A stretch of DNA of 64,000 bases, taken from NCBI GenBank assembly GCA_038373885.1, contig JAWZYV010016944.1, forward strand, positions 1,612,001-1,676,000, read 5' to 3'. Position 1 is the stretch's first letter; the number at the start of each line of letters is the position of its first letter. Under the pieces are notes generated by a model. It did not search any database. It was not told the origin of the DNA and saw only the letters and a program-made list of their open reading frames with translations. The DNA is from Cheiracanthium punctorium (taxonomy: Eukaryota; Arthropoda; Arachnida; Araneae; Cheiracanthiidae). The translations under genes were made by a program, and so were the position numbers. Shown one piece after another: positions 1 to 12,078 of the stretch.

Positions 1-242
1 AAGAAACTTTTCCACAAGTTTTTGAGACAGCGTTTCTACTTTTCAAATTTATTAATGATAAAATCAGAAATAATTTGATTTCATTCCAAGAGTACTAAAC
101 ACTCCGTTTTGGTCTCCAGTACCCTTCCGTGAAATAAAAGCAATTCAAAGTTCATTAATAAAAATGAATAGCGAAGAAATTATATACAGTGTGCGGGCTA
201 AAGTCTTTTGCCACCCCAATAATTTCTGAACGGGAAGAGCTG

Positions 243-1055
243 TACTCATAAAAGTAGGATCTAGGTATAGTAAAGTTGCCATGCGCTATGCAAGAAAGCT
301 GCTCACAGTGCCATCTGGAGGCTAAATTTGGAGTTAGCGTTCTTATCTCAAAAACGGTACAAGATACGGGAAAATCAGTTACAAAGTTGTTCAGAATTAC
401 CGATTTAGTAAGAAAAGAAATCTTGAGCACATTAATGTTAAATGTTGTTAAGGCGTAAAAACGTATTACTGATGCTTTTGAGAGCGTGTCACCAGCCATG
501 TTGTACAATGTACAGCGGTAATTGCAGATTAGTGTTCAGGTGTGCACTGTTGCTGAGGAAAAATACTTTCAGCATGAAAGATAAATGTACCTAAAGTCAG
601 GTAAGTGCAGTTTTGGAAGACTTGACAAAATTGTGCTTTTTATGTATTCTATTCGTAGCATTATTGTACACATTTATGTGCGCAAGATATCTTTTCTTAC
701 TCAATCAATTATGCTGAACAATTTTGTATTTTTTCTTTTTTCCCGTATCTCGTACCGTTTTTGCAATAAGAACGCTAACTCCAAATTTAGCCTCCAGGTG
801 GCACTGTGAGCAGCTTTCTTGCATAGCAACTTTACTATACCTAGATCCTACTTTTATGACTATAGCTTTGATGCTATATGCTTCAGAGCTATAGTCATAA
901 AAGCCATCAGAGCATATAGTCATTTCTTTTTTCCCGTATCTCGTACCATTTTTGAGAACGCTAACTCCAAATTTAGCCCCAAGGTGGTGCTGTAATTGGT
1001 TTTGTGGGGTAGCCCATGACAACTTTACTATATCTAGACCCCATATTTGTGACTA
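243..1055. repeat. Inverted/direct repeat cluster (three arms)
   Basis: Three copies of one sequence are visible. The arm at about 243-455 (key stretch TAAATTTGGAGTTAGCGTTC) reappears inverted at about 672-863. A shorter copy in the same orientation as the second follows at about 920-1055. The first two arms match over roughly 200 bp with scattered changes. Between arms two and three lies a perfect 17-bp stem, 851-867 paired with 887-903, with a 19-nt loop. No transposase frame is present and the family is not recognised. It could be a MITE pair or a foldback element. Open frames here are by-products of the repeat. Confidence 0.6.
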
Positions 1056-2214
1056 TGGCTCTTTTCCGTCCAAATGTTATTGGAGTGACAGCGGACTTTA
1101 GCATGCATACTATATATTCGCTCTGTGGGTATTGAGGGAAACTTCCATGCAAAAATAGTACCTTCGAGAAAATGCAAAACTTTAAAGGCATTTTCGCCAT
1201 AGACAATCATAGTACATTCAAAATGTGCATTTCAGCTCCGAGGGAATTTAAAAATCTCTTAAAACGTACTGTTGGAATTTTTCTGATTTATATCATTAAT
1301 AATTTTCTCTGTGTATTTTCGGAACTGCGTTTCGGAAACCCTAACTCAAGGAACCTAAAAATAATTAATGACTATGGAGAAAAAATCGTGAATTTCCTCT
1401 CCTGTGAAGCAACAAAAGTAAAATTTCTGATTTATATTCAAATAAGCTGAAAACATTCACGGAAACAACATAGTACCTAAACACATTGCACTGTGTGAAC
1501 TAAGCTATGGACTATGCCAGAGCTTATTGATTTTTCCATCCCCTCCAACTCCGCTCCCATTTGAATACTATATTCTTGTTCATGTCAGGAAAGGGAGGGG
1601 GGAAATGTGGAGAAAACATTACCCTATCATTCTTCTTTTTATCTGGCTGTCAAGATCTGCCCGGGCACGCGAATCGCAGTCAACCTGCTGCTTGCACGAA
1701 AGAGTAGATTCGCCACCTGATATTTATTTCCGTAAGCGAAAATTTCATCTACTGATGGATCAAACTGATCTACAAATAAAAAAATCAGGGCAATGATGCA
1801 GACGATCGCGCCAAAATAATATTAGGGGAATCGTTCTCTGTGTTTCTACAAAGCAGGCTGTTAATTCATGATCTGTGTAATATAATTTTCGTAATTTCTA
1901 ATTCATGAAGCGAAACGTGAAATGGATCTGAAATCGTAATTCTTTTCATTTGCTGTCAAATTCTAGGGCACGCAAGTTATAATCATTCATATTCTTTTCA
2001 ATAGTTTGTTTTACCCAGGGTATTCTATTAAGAGGTTATTTTTTTTTAATCTTTAGGCATTGATTAAATCACAGTAAAATAATAAGCTTATTAATTATAT
2101 CACTAACTACTTATTGCTTTTTTTTTTTAAAGGCAAAGTAATAGGACAATAGAACTTTTAAAAAAAGAACAAAAATGCACGGTATAAAAATGAATCAGTT
2201 AATCCTTCAACTTA
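1056..2214. other. AT-rich DNA without a recognised gene
   Basis: I see no supported gene. A slightly GC-richer patch lies at about 1600-1760, including GCCCGGGCACGCGAATCGCA. Its flanks resemble sequences near 1957 and 5911 (CTGTCAA followed by an ACGCAA-like string), so it may be part of an old dispersed repeat. Confidence 0.4.
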
Positions 2215-3399
2215 TATCTGGCAATCCAATAGCGCTCCCATAAAGAAGCGCAGGACAGAGCAGGAGAAAAAGCAAGGTGAAGCACGTCCACTTCTTCTTT
2301 GTTATCACACAGAAGAGATCTGGAGCCAAATTAATTTTGTGTAGGTGCTTTAGTACATACTCGTTGACAAAAAGTCTTCAGCATTGCCATAGATCTATCT
2401 CTGGGTCATTCTGGGATGACAGACAGCTTGTGGCCGGTTCTCACTGCAGCATCTTGCAAGAAGGAGTATCGTAAGGTCTTTTTAATATCGTCTTGATGGA
2501 TTGGTTGACCAAATCCTGATTGTTTGTCTGTTGAACAGAATCTCCCTTCTTCGCCAGGAAGTCAGCGGTCTCTTTCCTCTCGATACCATTGTGGGCTGGA
2601 ATCTAATGCAGGACAACCGTTTTGTCATGTTGCAACTGTTGAAGAAAATTAGCAACGTCATCAGTACCTTTCGATCGAGAATATCTTGGAGAGTCAATAG
2701 CTTGAAGAGCTGCTCTCGTATCTATGAGAAGCACCATCTTAGAGAATTGTTCCCATCGATTCTGAGGTTGCATAGAAGCCAAAGCGGATAGCTGAGATTT
2801 CACCATCAAAAATTGACACAAAAGCACCAACAGGAGAATAAATCCAAAACAGACCACAACGAACACCGACTCCAACGTAGACACAGTCACTACTTCTATA
2901 GCCATTTGTACAGACCCTCAGCCAGTGTAAAACGGAATAGAGAGTTCTTAAACTTTGATATGCCACCGATTTTAGAACTTTGTCAATATCCTCTGCTTTT
3001 AATACCTTTGACTCAAACCTAGACGGATGGAAAAGGTCTTGGTTCGATGTGGTTACGGGGTAGTAAAAATTGTTGAGCTCTAAACTCAGTATTTAAATAA
3101 GAAATCAATTTGGTCTAGTCACCCTCTGTGCAAATCCTCTCTGGGTCTTTAGACTACGTTCTGATTCAAAATAGTGACAGGATCGCATAGGGACATACAA
3201 CCTGGAAATTTGATTATCCCCCCCCCCATAACACTAGGAAAAGTGTCTCTAGTTGTACTGAAAGGTATATTATTTGAGCACAGCAGCATAACACATAAAC
3301 AAATGGGGTGCATTTCTCTGCGCCAGTTATTTATAAATATAGAGGAGGAATAAGGTTATATGACTCAAGGTTTGGTTTTGGAATGTTTCGAAGGAGCCA

Positions 3400-3431
<32 letters not shown>
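3400..3431. repeat. (TTA)n microsatellite
   Basis: About ten uninterrupted TTA units lie between the RNase H and RT blocks of the dead retrotransposon. Confidence 0.9.
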
Positions 3432-4374
3432 GTTTTTGAAGAAGTAACGAGCGGTTCACAACATCAGGTCAGTATAGGCAAAACACAACCATTATAAGTT
3501 TGGTTTAAGGTAGATCTAGAACAAACCTATTTCGAACTGCCCTGAATCTCCATAGCGATAGTCTCGTCGATGCCCATCTAGTAATGTGGTAATGTGGACT
3601 AGTATGAGAGTTCCAAGAAATTTTTCGATCAAAGGCTACTCCGGATATTTAAACCTTTCTGACCCCGGGATTGTATGATTTTTATAATGTATCATTGATT
3701 TTTGAAAGGTTGAGGGGTGAAAGAGAAAGATTGCACAAATATTTTGTCCAAGTTAACTTTCATATAGTTTTCTTTTATCCAGCTCTTCAAAATGAGCATT
3801 GACTTATTTAGCGCAAGTTCAATAAACTACTTGGCAACGGACTTGGAAGATTCACTCCAAAATACAAGGTCATGAGCAAACAGTAAGCATTTAATGCCGT
3901 CAATAAACTTCAATTTGCTAACTAAATCATTTATATATTTTTTTAATCGAGTATACCTAGACACCGCACCCTGTGGGAATGCAGTCTTAAGGGATCTAAA
4001 CTTTAAACATCAATTGTTATACCGAACCTACAAAAGACATTTATTAAGACCACAGAACCAACTTTATTAGAATGAAGATTTATATCGTATCAGCTTCAAA
4101 AAGAAGTTTTCTGTACAAACCAGATCATACGCGGATTTAAAATCCACAAAGACAACAGTAACAATATCAAGAGCGCCTTTAATGGACTGATAAAAGAGGT
4201 CAACAATTTGTTTAGTGGATCTGAATTTTGAAATCCAGATAGCTCCTCTTCAAGAATTCCCCCAGTCTCCAAAAATCAGTTTAATTCAATAGTGATGATG
4301 CGTGCAAATTTCTTACGTAAGATACTTTCAGAGGCATCGGCCTATAATTTTGGACAGCTCCAGGGTATTTAAGT

Positions 4375-4401
4375 TTTTTTTTTTTTTTTTTTTTTTTTTT
4401 T
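4375..4401. repeat. Poly-T tract
   Basis: An uninterrupted run of T sits inside the retrotransposon remnant. It may mark a small insertion tail, but no element body is recognisable next to it. Confidence 0.8.
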
Positions 4402-4640
4402 GTAAATTGAATACCTGTAGATTTACCCAATAAAAGGGGGAGATATCGCGAAGACCAAATTATATTGAAAAACTCCAGTAGTGATTCAAAAGTACTAGGA
4501 CCTAAGTAAATACCATCCTCGCCTGAGGATTTAGGAGTTTTAAGATAGGGAAATTATAAGTGAAGATGGAGTCAAAATTTTTAAGTTAATCTGTATCCTT
4601 CTATGACGTCTGTTCTTACAACTACATTAGTTTCCTCCCT

Positions 4641-6698
4641 CTAATGGGGATCCAAAATGTGGAGGGGAAAGTCAGAAAGGATAAGGCTGCAATATCGACA
4701 GAATTTTCAAATTCACAGATTCCCATTTTCTGTGAATACCCTCTATATGTTATCACTCGAAAAACTAAAAATAGTTTTACGACTATAAGACGAATAAAAT
4801 TTCGAGATTATAAATTATAAATAGAACATATTACTGTGTAAATAAATATTTCTTCTTTACCTTTTTTGCAATTTATTATTTCTTTTCTTTTTTTTTTTTT
4901 TTTTTGCAAGGGGTAAAAGTCTCATGTATATATACAGTAACTAAAACAGTCTGTGCCATTGTTCTTAAAACCCATTACTCTTATTTAGAGTCAAAAATAA
5001 AATTAATAATCTATATCATAAAAATGTTGTTGCTATAATTATGGATTCTTCTGCAAAAATCAGAAAATCTTACAAGCAATTTATTTTTATATTTAAAAAT
5101 TGCAGTAAAAGAAAGCAAGAAAATTGATTAATTAAAAAAAAATATTTGGACAAAAAGAAAGAAAACGCAATAGAGGGGAGTCATGATAAATTGTTTTCCT
5201 AAAAATTTTACCATTATTTAGGAAATAAAAGTGTGTGAGAGAGAGAAAACTAAGAGCTGATGCTGTAGTACCAGATTATTACTGCGTCCTTGGCAATTAA
5301 TTTGACAAAGAACACTTCCCTTAATGCTTTATTTAATCATTATATATTTGCTTTATTATTATGAATGATTTTACCAAATTATTTTTTACTTCATTTTACA
5401 TTATAAACAAGTATAGACATGATGAACTTTGAAACATTGTAAGAAAAATTTAGTTAATTAAAATACATGGCACTAATAACATTTTTTTCTAAAAACCATA
5501 ACTCCGTATTCAGGAACATTTTAGAGTATAAATTTTCTTTCGAAAAATGATATCGAGCAGCTTATAAAACATATTATAGATATGGCTGCTCTCGATAATT
5601 GATTCATTTAAAATATGATTAAAATATTAAAACATGCGTTTGAAAAATTAATATTAGTACATGTATCATCACACCGTCTTTTTTTTTTTAATAACTTTAA
5701 TGCATCCATTAATATATTTCAGAAGTCAAAGCAAACGCCTCTTGACATTTTTGGCACAGATCATCTATTGATTCAGATGATCAATTGTTCGGAATATGCA
5801 TTGTTTTGAAAGCATTAGTTTCTGTAATGACTCAAACCGCGGCTCTTCCCACATTATTACAGAAACATTGGGGGAGAAATTGCTGCCCTAATCATAGCAA
5901 TTTCGATTTTCTGTCAAGTTCTACTACACGCAAGCTGTAATCATACTCGCTATACTACTAATAATATTCACTGCACGATATTTCCGTATAACACCCCCAT
6001 TGTCACTTCTTTAAAGTTCCACTAACGACTAAATGCTCTCTTAAAAGACGGGGGTGGGGAATTACTTCCTCCTATTAAGCTGACAGTTATTAAGAAAATA
6101 ATCACTGTGCTAAAGCTAATTTTTCTACATCGTTTAGTGTTCCCATTATTTCACAGCAACTGTGTCCTTCAGAGAGTTTTCTATGATCAAAAATTGGGGG
6201 GGATATACGGAATTCAAGAGTAGAAAAATGAAAGTTTCTCTTAAATTTCGAAACAGATGCTTTAAATGAATGTTTGAAACAAAGTTGGGCACAGAGACGC
6301 TTGTGCTTACTAACAATTTTATATATCTTCAGGTAACATCTTAATCACATTACTCGAATTAGTACCTTCAGACACATTGCTTTGAAAATATTTATTTACT
6401 TTGGTAAATTGTTCGGGAAAAAACGTTATTTGTTGAAAGTCTTACTATTATGTTCCCATGCGTTATCTGTTCTACATGGTTTGGATGATATATCAAGTAA
6501 AATTTCGAGCTTGCTGTGATTTTAACATTCGGGTTATACATCTACACATATAGTCAAGTCACCGTTGGCAGACATGGGGATAACCCTACAAGTTCCAGCT
6601 CTTTTAACAAATTTTATTGCACCTGTCGGCATTTTTATTGTAACTTTTGACCGTTAAAACGTATATATACAGAGAGAGAGAGACAGTTCAGAAGAATT
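4641..6698. other. AT-rich DNA without a recognised gene
   Basis: No supported gene. The stretch contains homopolymer runs (T near 4888), a hairpin at about 5818-5867 (GTTTCTGTAAT paired with ATTACAGAAAC across a roughly 25-nt loop), and an AG dinucleotide run at about 6671-6684 just before the Helitron. A 64-codon open frame at 5615-5809 has no recognisable similarity and is not called. Confidence 0.5.
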
Positions 6699-6699
6699 A

Positions 6700-8291
6700 T
6701 CTATATAAATAAAATTAGACTTTTGTGTGTACATTTCTTAGAATTCAAAAATTTTGCGATTTCTGTCCGTTTAAAGCACCCAGGAATCCGATGCGACCCT
6801 CAAAAAAAAGTTTGTCTGTCTGTCATTCTGTCCGTGACGCTTTTTTTGTTTAAGCATCACGTAAAAACGACTGAAGTGACTGAAATGAATTTGGGTTTCA
6901 TGATAGTTGGTCACTCAACTTGAAACATAGGTGTCGAATTTTTAAAAAATCTTGATTTTCAGATTTTGCGAAAATCGTTTCAAACTGCGTAAATTCGTGT
7001 TCGAGCATCACGCAAAAACGACTGAAGCGATTGAAATGATATTTGGTATCATGATTGGTGGTCACTAAACTTAAAATATAGGTGCCGAATTTAAAAAAAA
7101 AATCTTGATTAGATTTTGAGATTTTGTGAAAATCCTTTCAAACTGCGTAAATTTGTGTTCGAGCATCACGTAAAAACTACTGAAGCGATTGAAATGAAAT
7201 TTGGTATTATCATTGGTGGTCACTCAACTTAAACATTAGGCACCGTATTTTTTAAAAAATCTTGATTAGATTTTCAGATTTTGCGAAAATCGCTCCAAAC
7301 TCTTTAAAATTGTGTTCGAGCATCACGTAAAAATGACTGAACTGAATGAAATGAAATTTGGTATCATGATAGGTGGTCACTCAACTTTGTCGTCGAATTT
7401 CTTAAAAATCTTGATTAGATTTTGAGATTTTGCGAAAATTGTTTCAAACTGCGTAAATTTGTGTTCGCACATCACGTAATAACTGCAAAGGTGGAAAAAT
7501 GGTATTTGGTGAAATGATAGGTGGTCACCTTAAACTATAAGCATCTAAAAAATAAAAATCGATGAGATTTTGGGATTTTGCGAAAATCGTTTCAAACTGA
7601 GTGAATTTTTGTTCACGCATTACGTAATAACGACTAAAGCAAATGATATGAAATTTGGTCACATGATAGGTTGTTGCTCAACATAAAGTATAGGTGTCCA
7701 ATTTTTTAAACATTTTTATTAGATTTTGAGATTTTGTGAAAATTCTCCCAAAATGCAGTTATATTTCTTCAAGCATCGCGTAACAACGACTAATACGAAA
7801 TTTGGTGATATGATTGGTAGTTGCTAATCTTAATTTATAGGTGTTGAATTTTTAAAATATTTTGATTGCATTTTGAGATTTTGTGAAAATCGTTTTAAAA
7901 TGCTGAAATTTCATTCCAGCATCACGAAATAAAGACCGCTGGGAATGAAACGAAATTTGGTGACATGATAGGTTGTCACTCAACTTAAATTCTAGGCTTC
8001 CAATTTTTCAAAAATGTTGATTAGATTCTGAGATTTTGAGAAAATTATTTCAATATGCGTAAATATTCGTTCGCGCATCACATAATTACGACTAAAGCGA
8101 ATGAAATGATATTACTTAGTTACTCTCTAACATGTAATATTTTAACAATACATAAAAATTACAACTTCGCTTTCTTTACTTTGGCAACATACTACATCCA
8201 TTCTCTGTACTCCTACAATGCTGATGAAAGTTCTTGCTTTTTGGAAATTTGCATTCAGTACTAACCCGTCAACGACGGGTACTTCAGCTAC
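6700..8291 (+). mobile_element. Non-autonomous Helitron, copy 1
   Basis: The 5' end is TC followed by TATATAAATAAAATTAGAC, preceded by host A (6699). The body is about nine degenerate tandem units of roughly 150-156 bp, each carrying a variant of GCATCACGTAAAAACGACTG. The 3' end has the hairpin ACCCGTC-AAC-GACGGGT (8264-8280), then ACTTCAG and CTAC. Helitrons end in CTRR, so the last base is altered or truncated relative to the sister copy at 38968-40608. There is no Rep/helicase frame, and the short open frames arise from the repeats. The copy matches the one at 38968 from end to end in the same orientation. Confidence 0.85.
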
Positions 8292-8296
8292 TTCAC

Positions 8297-8760
8297 TATA
8301 ATTACTAGCCGCTTTCGGCGACCAGTTTTGGCTGTCGATGGCCGCTTCGCGGCTAAATGTGCAACCAGAGCACACGCGCCGCTTCGCGACGGACATTTTT
8401 AATGATTTAGTTAACAATTTAATTCATAGATGTCGCCGCCAAACAATCTGTTGCGCTTTTTCTCTCCTCGATCTACGCGAGAGATTATGTTCCGTGATTT
8501 TTTTCAAAGAATGAAGGAATAAACTTTTGCTTCGCTTGTGTTTACTTTTACAATGCGTGATATCTCGCTAGATATTTAAAGTTGAAAGTAGCTGCAAGTT
8601 TGAAAAAGCTTAATTTTTTAGAGATTTTTCGAACTGTACAAAAAGTTTTTGTTTTTAGTTAGATACAAATGTCGTTTTTATCAAAATTTCAACATGATCG
8701 CCAGATGCACCGGGAGCGATGGGGTGATCCCCGAAGCGTTACAGACAACGGCTTTTATTA
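8297..8760. repeat. Unclassified GC-richer repeat next to Helitron
   Basis: This segment is visibly richer in CpG than its surroundings, with repeated GCTTCGC motifs (GGCCGCTTCGCGGC near 8340 and CGCCGCTTCGCGACGG near 8378). It also contains a small palindrome around ATATCTCGCTAGATAT near 8560. It starts directly where the Helitron 3' end is damaged. I see no coding domain. It could be the 3' part of another rolling-circle or SINE-like element. Confidence 0.35.
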
Positions 8761-9455
8761 TTTAGATGCCAGTGAACAACTGTTTTGCGTAAAATAAATT
8801 TAAAAGATTAATACAGATGCTTTGAAAATACTTTTATGATACTTAGATAGTTTACAGATAAGATATTTTAAAAAACGTGTTTTTTTTTCTAAGCATCATT
8901 TCTTTTAATTATATTTAAATATTTATTTCGTGCAAAATGATTCGCAATAACAAAACTTGAATCAACGAAATGAGCTTTTGGTGAAAATGAGCGAAATGAG
9001 CTCTAAAGGTGAAATCAGATAATGAAAATTTTGTTCAATTAAGAGCCATGGAATGGCAGCTGTAATCTCAAAAACCTTATTTATTTCATGAGATTTTTCA
9101 TAGATTCATTTAATTCGATTGGAATCTAGGTGGATTCATTTAAAGGATTAATTACTCGAACTCCGAAATAATAAGAGAAATGCAAGACAACAATGAACCA
9201 AAGGTTTATGCGTCAATTGCTAATTTCAAACTCAATTTTTTTCATGCCATAATACTTAGAAGACTGATGGGGAAAATCTTTTGTAATTCAGTTTAATTGG
9301 CCGTCTAAATTGCTTTTAAACTAAGTAAATGCTTAGTACGTAAGTTACATTTTTTAAACTTTTTTTTTTCAAATTTGCTCGTGAGCAAAAACCATCAAAT
9401 AAATATATTCGTTTAATTTTTCACAAAGCCATGTTGCTTAATTTATTTAGACCGT
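8761..9455. other. AT-rich DNA without a recognised gene
   Basis: Nothing supported beyond low-complexity AT-rich sequence. A small direct repeat of GAAATGAGCT-like text lies near 8965-9003. Confidence 0.4.
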
Positions 9456-9459
9456 CGTC

Positions 9460-9665
9460 GTTTAGGTGGTGTAGTGATTAAAGAGCCATTTATAATGCCT
9501 TGGGTCAGTGTTCGATTTTTGGCTTGGGTTTGTGTTTAACTCGTCCGTCCCTTTATAGGGGACAATGATGGCTGCCCATTTGTGCCCCCATAATAGAATG
9601 GCCAATGACTTCGGACCTTTATGGTGGCGAATGTCAAATCGGCAAGTGCCCGCCAGTTATAAAAA
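9460..9665 (+). mobile_element. tRNA-derived SINE, copy 1
   Basis: The head resembles a tRNA promoter: an A-box-like TGGTGTAGTGATTAA at about 9467-9481 and a B-box-like GTGTTCGATTTT at about 9508-9519. A non-tRNA body follows with CTCGTCCGTCCCTTTATAGG and GGCAAGTGCCCGCCAG, then an A/T-rich AATAATAATGATTATAATAA tail. The body matches the copy near 37568-37745 (GTCCGTCC, ATGGCCA, GGCAAGTGCC). There is no tRNA acceptor pairing, so it is not a functional tRNA gene. Confidence 0.65.
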
Positions 9666-10216
9666 ATAATAATGATTATAATAATTTATAGATACCATTA
9701 TGATATCGCACACAATGTGTTCTTTGAATCTTCGAGAGGACGAGAACAGTCGAAATACATTAAAAATCATAGTAACAAAAACCAGACTGTGTGCATTAAC
9801 AATAGCACTTAATTACTGATGCATGTAAACACATAAAGTTTATGTATTAAAACCAGAATGCATTTGAAATGTAAGTTTAAAAGTTCAAGAAGCTCGTTAT
9901 GTCCACTAGGTTTACTTTGTGTACGGCCTGAATATTTTGCGTGACTCATTAGAAATTAAAAGGTTTTATGGTTCCTGCTGAAGATATTTTTATTTCTAGC
10001 AGAATAGGAGTTAAATTTTCTTTTCGGCGTTTTTGTGTGCCGCGTTACAAAGAATCGTGATGCCGCTCTGAAATTGTTCGATTGGAGTAAATTTGCCACT
10101 TTATAGAGACTAACCAAGCAAAAGTGTAACAACTGTGTTTATTTTGGTCATTTCTCGGATGAAAGTGCTTAGTTCATCAAAGCAAGTTCTTAACTTTACA
10201 GAAGCTCTGAAAAATA
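9666..10216. other. AT-rich DNA without a recognised gene
   Basis: Nothing supported in this interval. Confidence 0.4.
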
Positions 10217-10224
10217 ATAACGAA

Positions 10225-10327
10225 CAGGGGCGCCCGACACGGTAAGCAAGGTAAGCCGGGCACATCGAACGCCTGTTTTACGTTTTCAGTGGGGGGGGGG
10301 GGCGCCACGTACCCTAGGCCACCCTTG
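10225..10327 (-). mobile_element. Short hAT-type MITE (103 bp) with 8-bp TSD
   Basis: It begins CAGGGGCGCCCGACACGGTA and ends GTACCCTAGGCCACCCTTG. Both sides carry the identical 8-bp target duplication ATAACGAA (10217-10224 and 10328-10335), the length made by hAT transposases. Its left half matches the reverse complement of the element at 36441-36593 (CGACACGGTAAGCAAGGTAA), so the two belong to one family. A G/C homopolymer sits in the middle. It has no coding capacity. Confidence 0.85.
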
Positions 10328-10335
10328 ATAACGAA

Positions 10336-11170
10336 TTATAAAAGAGTGCAATCACATAAATATAAGAAACAAAAATAAATCTGATAGTTGGCCTATGACT
10401 CGTAACTGTAACATTATCAATCAAGTAATAAGGTATAATAATAGAAAGAAAGACGTTTTTGCTTACAAATTATTTTTCTTTTGGAAGTGTCAGTGTCAAT
10501 ATAAGTTACTTTATCTTAACTATAAAGTAAAAGAATACTAAGTACTAACATTTTAGAAAAACCAACATTGTTGAATAAAACCCAACAGAAACAACATTGA
10601 GAACATTCAAAAATGCAGTTTATGCTTGATTTTAAAAGAGCTGTTTCAATACCAGATGGTTATTCAAACCAAGATTTGAAAATAGCGTTTCTTTTACAAA
10701 ATCACAACAAACAGCTTAAACTTTTAAAATTAAAACCGAATTCAAAAACCAAACTTAGGATTTTTGTTTTGAAACTGGTGTTGTTATAAGCTTACAAAAA
10801 CATTGCTATGTGAATTATAATTATATTTTTAAATTTTTAAAAAGTTTTTTTTAAATACGCCCTAAGCTCCATTTAAAACTTTACACTAACTGTTATTTCC
10901 CCGCCCCCGACTTCTTAGTTTGTGAACATATTTATATTTTAAAATCTCTAACTTTGAAAGGTTCTTATTTTTACTTTTTTCAGTTGAAATTGATAGTTTA
11001 AAATAATATCACAAACATTAAGTAATTTTACTTTAACTTTATTTTATATTTAAAATTAAAAAAAATTAAGTCTGCCGAACTCTTTTTTATAAAACAACAT
11101 TGGTTATTCAACAGTTCACAACTACTTGCCTTCGTCTACAACCTGTCAAGAATTTTGCTTTTATTTCATT
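10336..11170. other. AT-rich DNA without a recognised gene
   Basis: No supported gene; low-complexity AT-rich sequence with frequent T and A runs. Confidence 0.4.
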
Positions 11171-11177
11171 CAAAAAA

Positions 11178-12078
11178 GGGGAGAGTGTTGTACCTTGGAA
11201 AAATTTTAACTTTTGATATATTATATTTGTACAAAATTTAAATTTCATAGTAACTCAGGAATTTTATGAGAAACACGTCTTACTTTTCCCATTAATATGA
11301 ATTTTTTCATTAAAAAAACACTGTCGATCACTTAAAAAGAAATAGGGTAAGAAAAATTGGTCCAAGGTACAGCATTATTTTGTACCTTGGACAATTAGAT
11401 GTTACACTTTGAAGTACACTATTTTTTAGTTAATTTTGTTTTCTGAACTTGTTAGTAAACTAAAACTATAACTATATTCATACAAATAAAACACTTTTAA
11501 CATAGCTTTCGAAAGTATTAATTAAAATAAATAAATCAAGTGAATCATACATTTAATAGAGCATTCATTCAATATTATACAAACCAAGTGCATAATATAC
11601 ATTTAATAATTATATGTTTAGTAGAATAATATTCTATTGAAATGTTTAAAATAACATTTGTTACATGTTGTAAGTAGCAAAGTTTACTGGAAAATGTATT
11701 TGCGGTAACTGGTGCTCAGAAGTACCTGTTGAACATTGGCAACATTTTGTGATGTCAGTAAGCCTAACACATACAAGTTTTGTTTTTTTTAAAATTTAGT
11801 GTTTTATCTTATAGAGAATGAGATTGTGGTTACTCTGTTTCAAAATATACAGCACTGTACGTTTTTACTTTCAATCAAATATGTGTTTGAAAATTACTTT
11901 GCGACTAAGGAAAACAAACATTTCTCATTAGCACATGGCTGAAAAATCTTAAAGGGCCACAAACGCATTAAATAGTACCCGATGTTACTAGTGTTAAGTA
12001 AGTACATATACTTAATATAATATTCATTCAGCAGGTGGCATAAATATTCAAACTGCTCTAAGGTACAACACTCTCCCC
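11178..12078. mobile_element. Putative 0.9-kb DNA transposon remnant with 21-bp inverted ends
   Basis: The left end GGGGAGAGTGTTGTACCTTGG (11178-11198) is mirrored at 12058-12078 with one mismatch. The core motif TGTACCTTGG also occurs twice inside as a facing pair (about 11357-11371 and 11380-11394) that would form a hairpin. No clear target duplication is seen. The right flank starts TATA, so a TA-targeting element is possible. A 87-codon minus frame at 11894-12157 crosses the boundary and is not called. Confidence 0.5.

Larger units (their letters stand above)
2215..4640 (-). pseudogene. Decayed non-LTR retrotransposon (RT and RNase H remnants)
   Basis: Reading the minus strand from high to low coordinates gives a broken but ordered ORF2-like series. 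SGEDGIY lies near 4530, the reverse transcriptase motif A VFVDFKSAYD near 4124-4153, and FPQGAV near 3965-3985. The catalytic box follows at about 3867-3883, reading FAHD where functional enzymes carry F/YADD. The RNase H domain follows: TNG near 2900, then DGEISAI, then VLH-stop-IPAHNGIERKETADFLA near 2560-2625, where the normal Trp codon has become a stop (2603-2605). A C-terminal stretch resembling the Cys/His tail of such elements (APDLFC, then CPAL) runs to about 2230. Frame changes occur between blocks and an endonuclease is not seen, so the copy is 5'-truncated and dead. An RT plus RNase H order fits the I/R1/LOA-like clades; the exact clade is unresolved. A TTA microsatellite (3400-3431) and a poly-T tract (about 4375-4401) interrupt it. 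Confidence 0.85.

Noticed and set aside
6723..6923. Similar open frame in both Helitrons (also at 38952-39215)
   Set aside because: Similarity comes from the shared non-coding 5' region of the two copies, and the frame runs into the tandem repeats.
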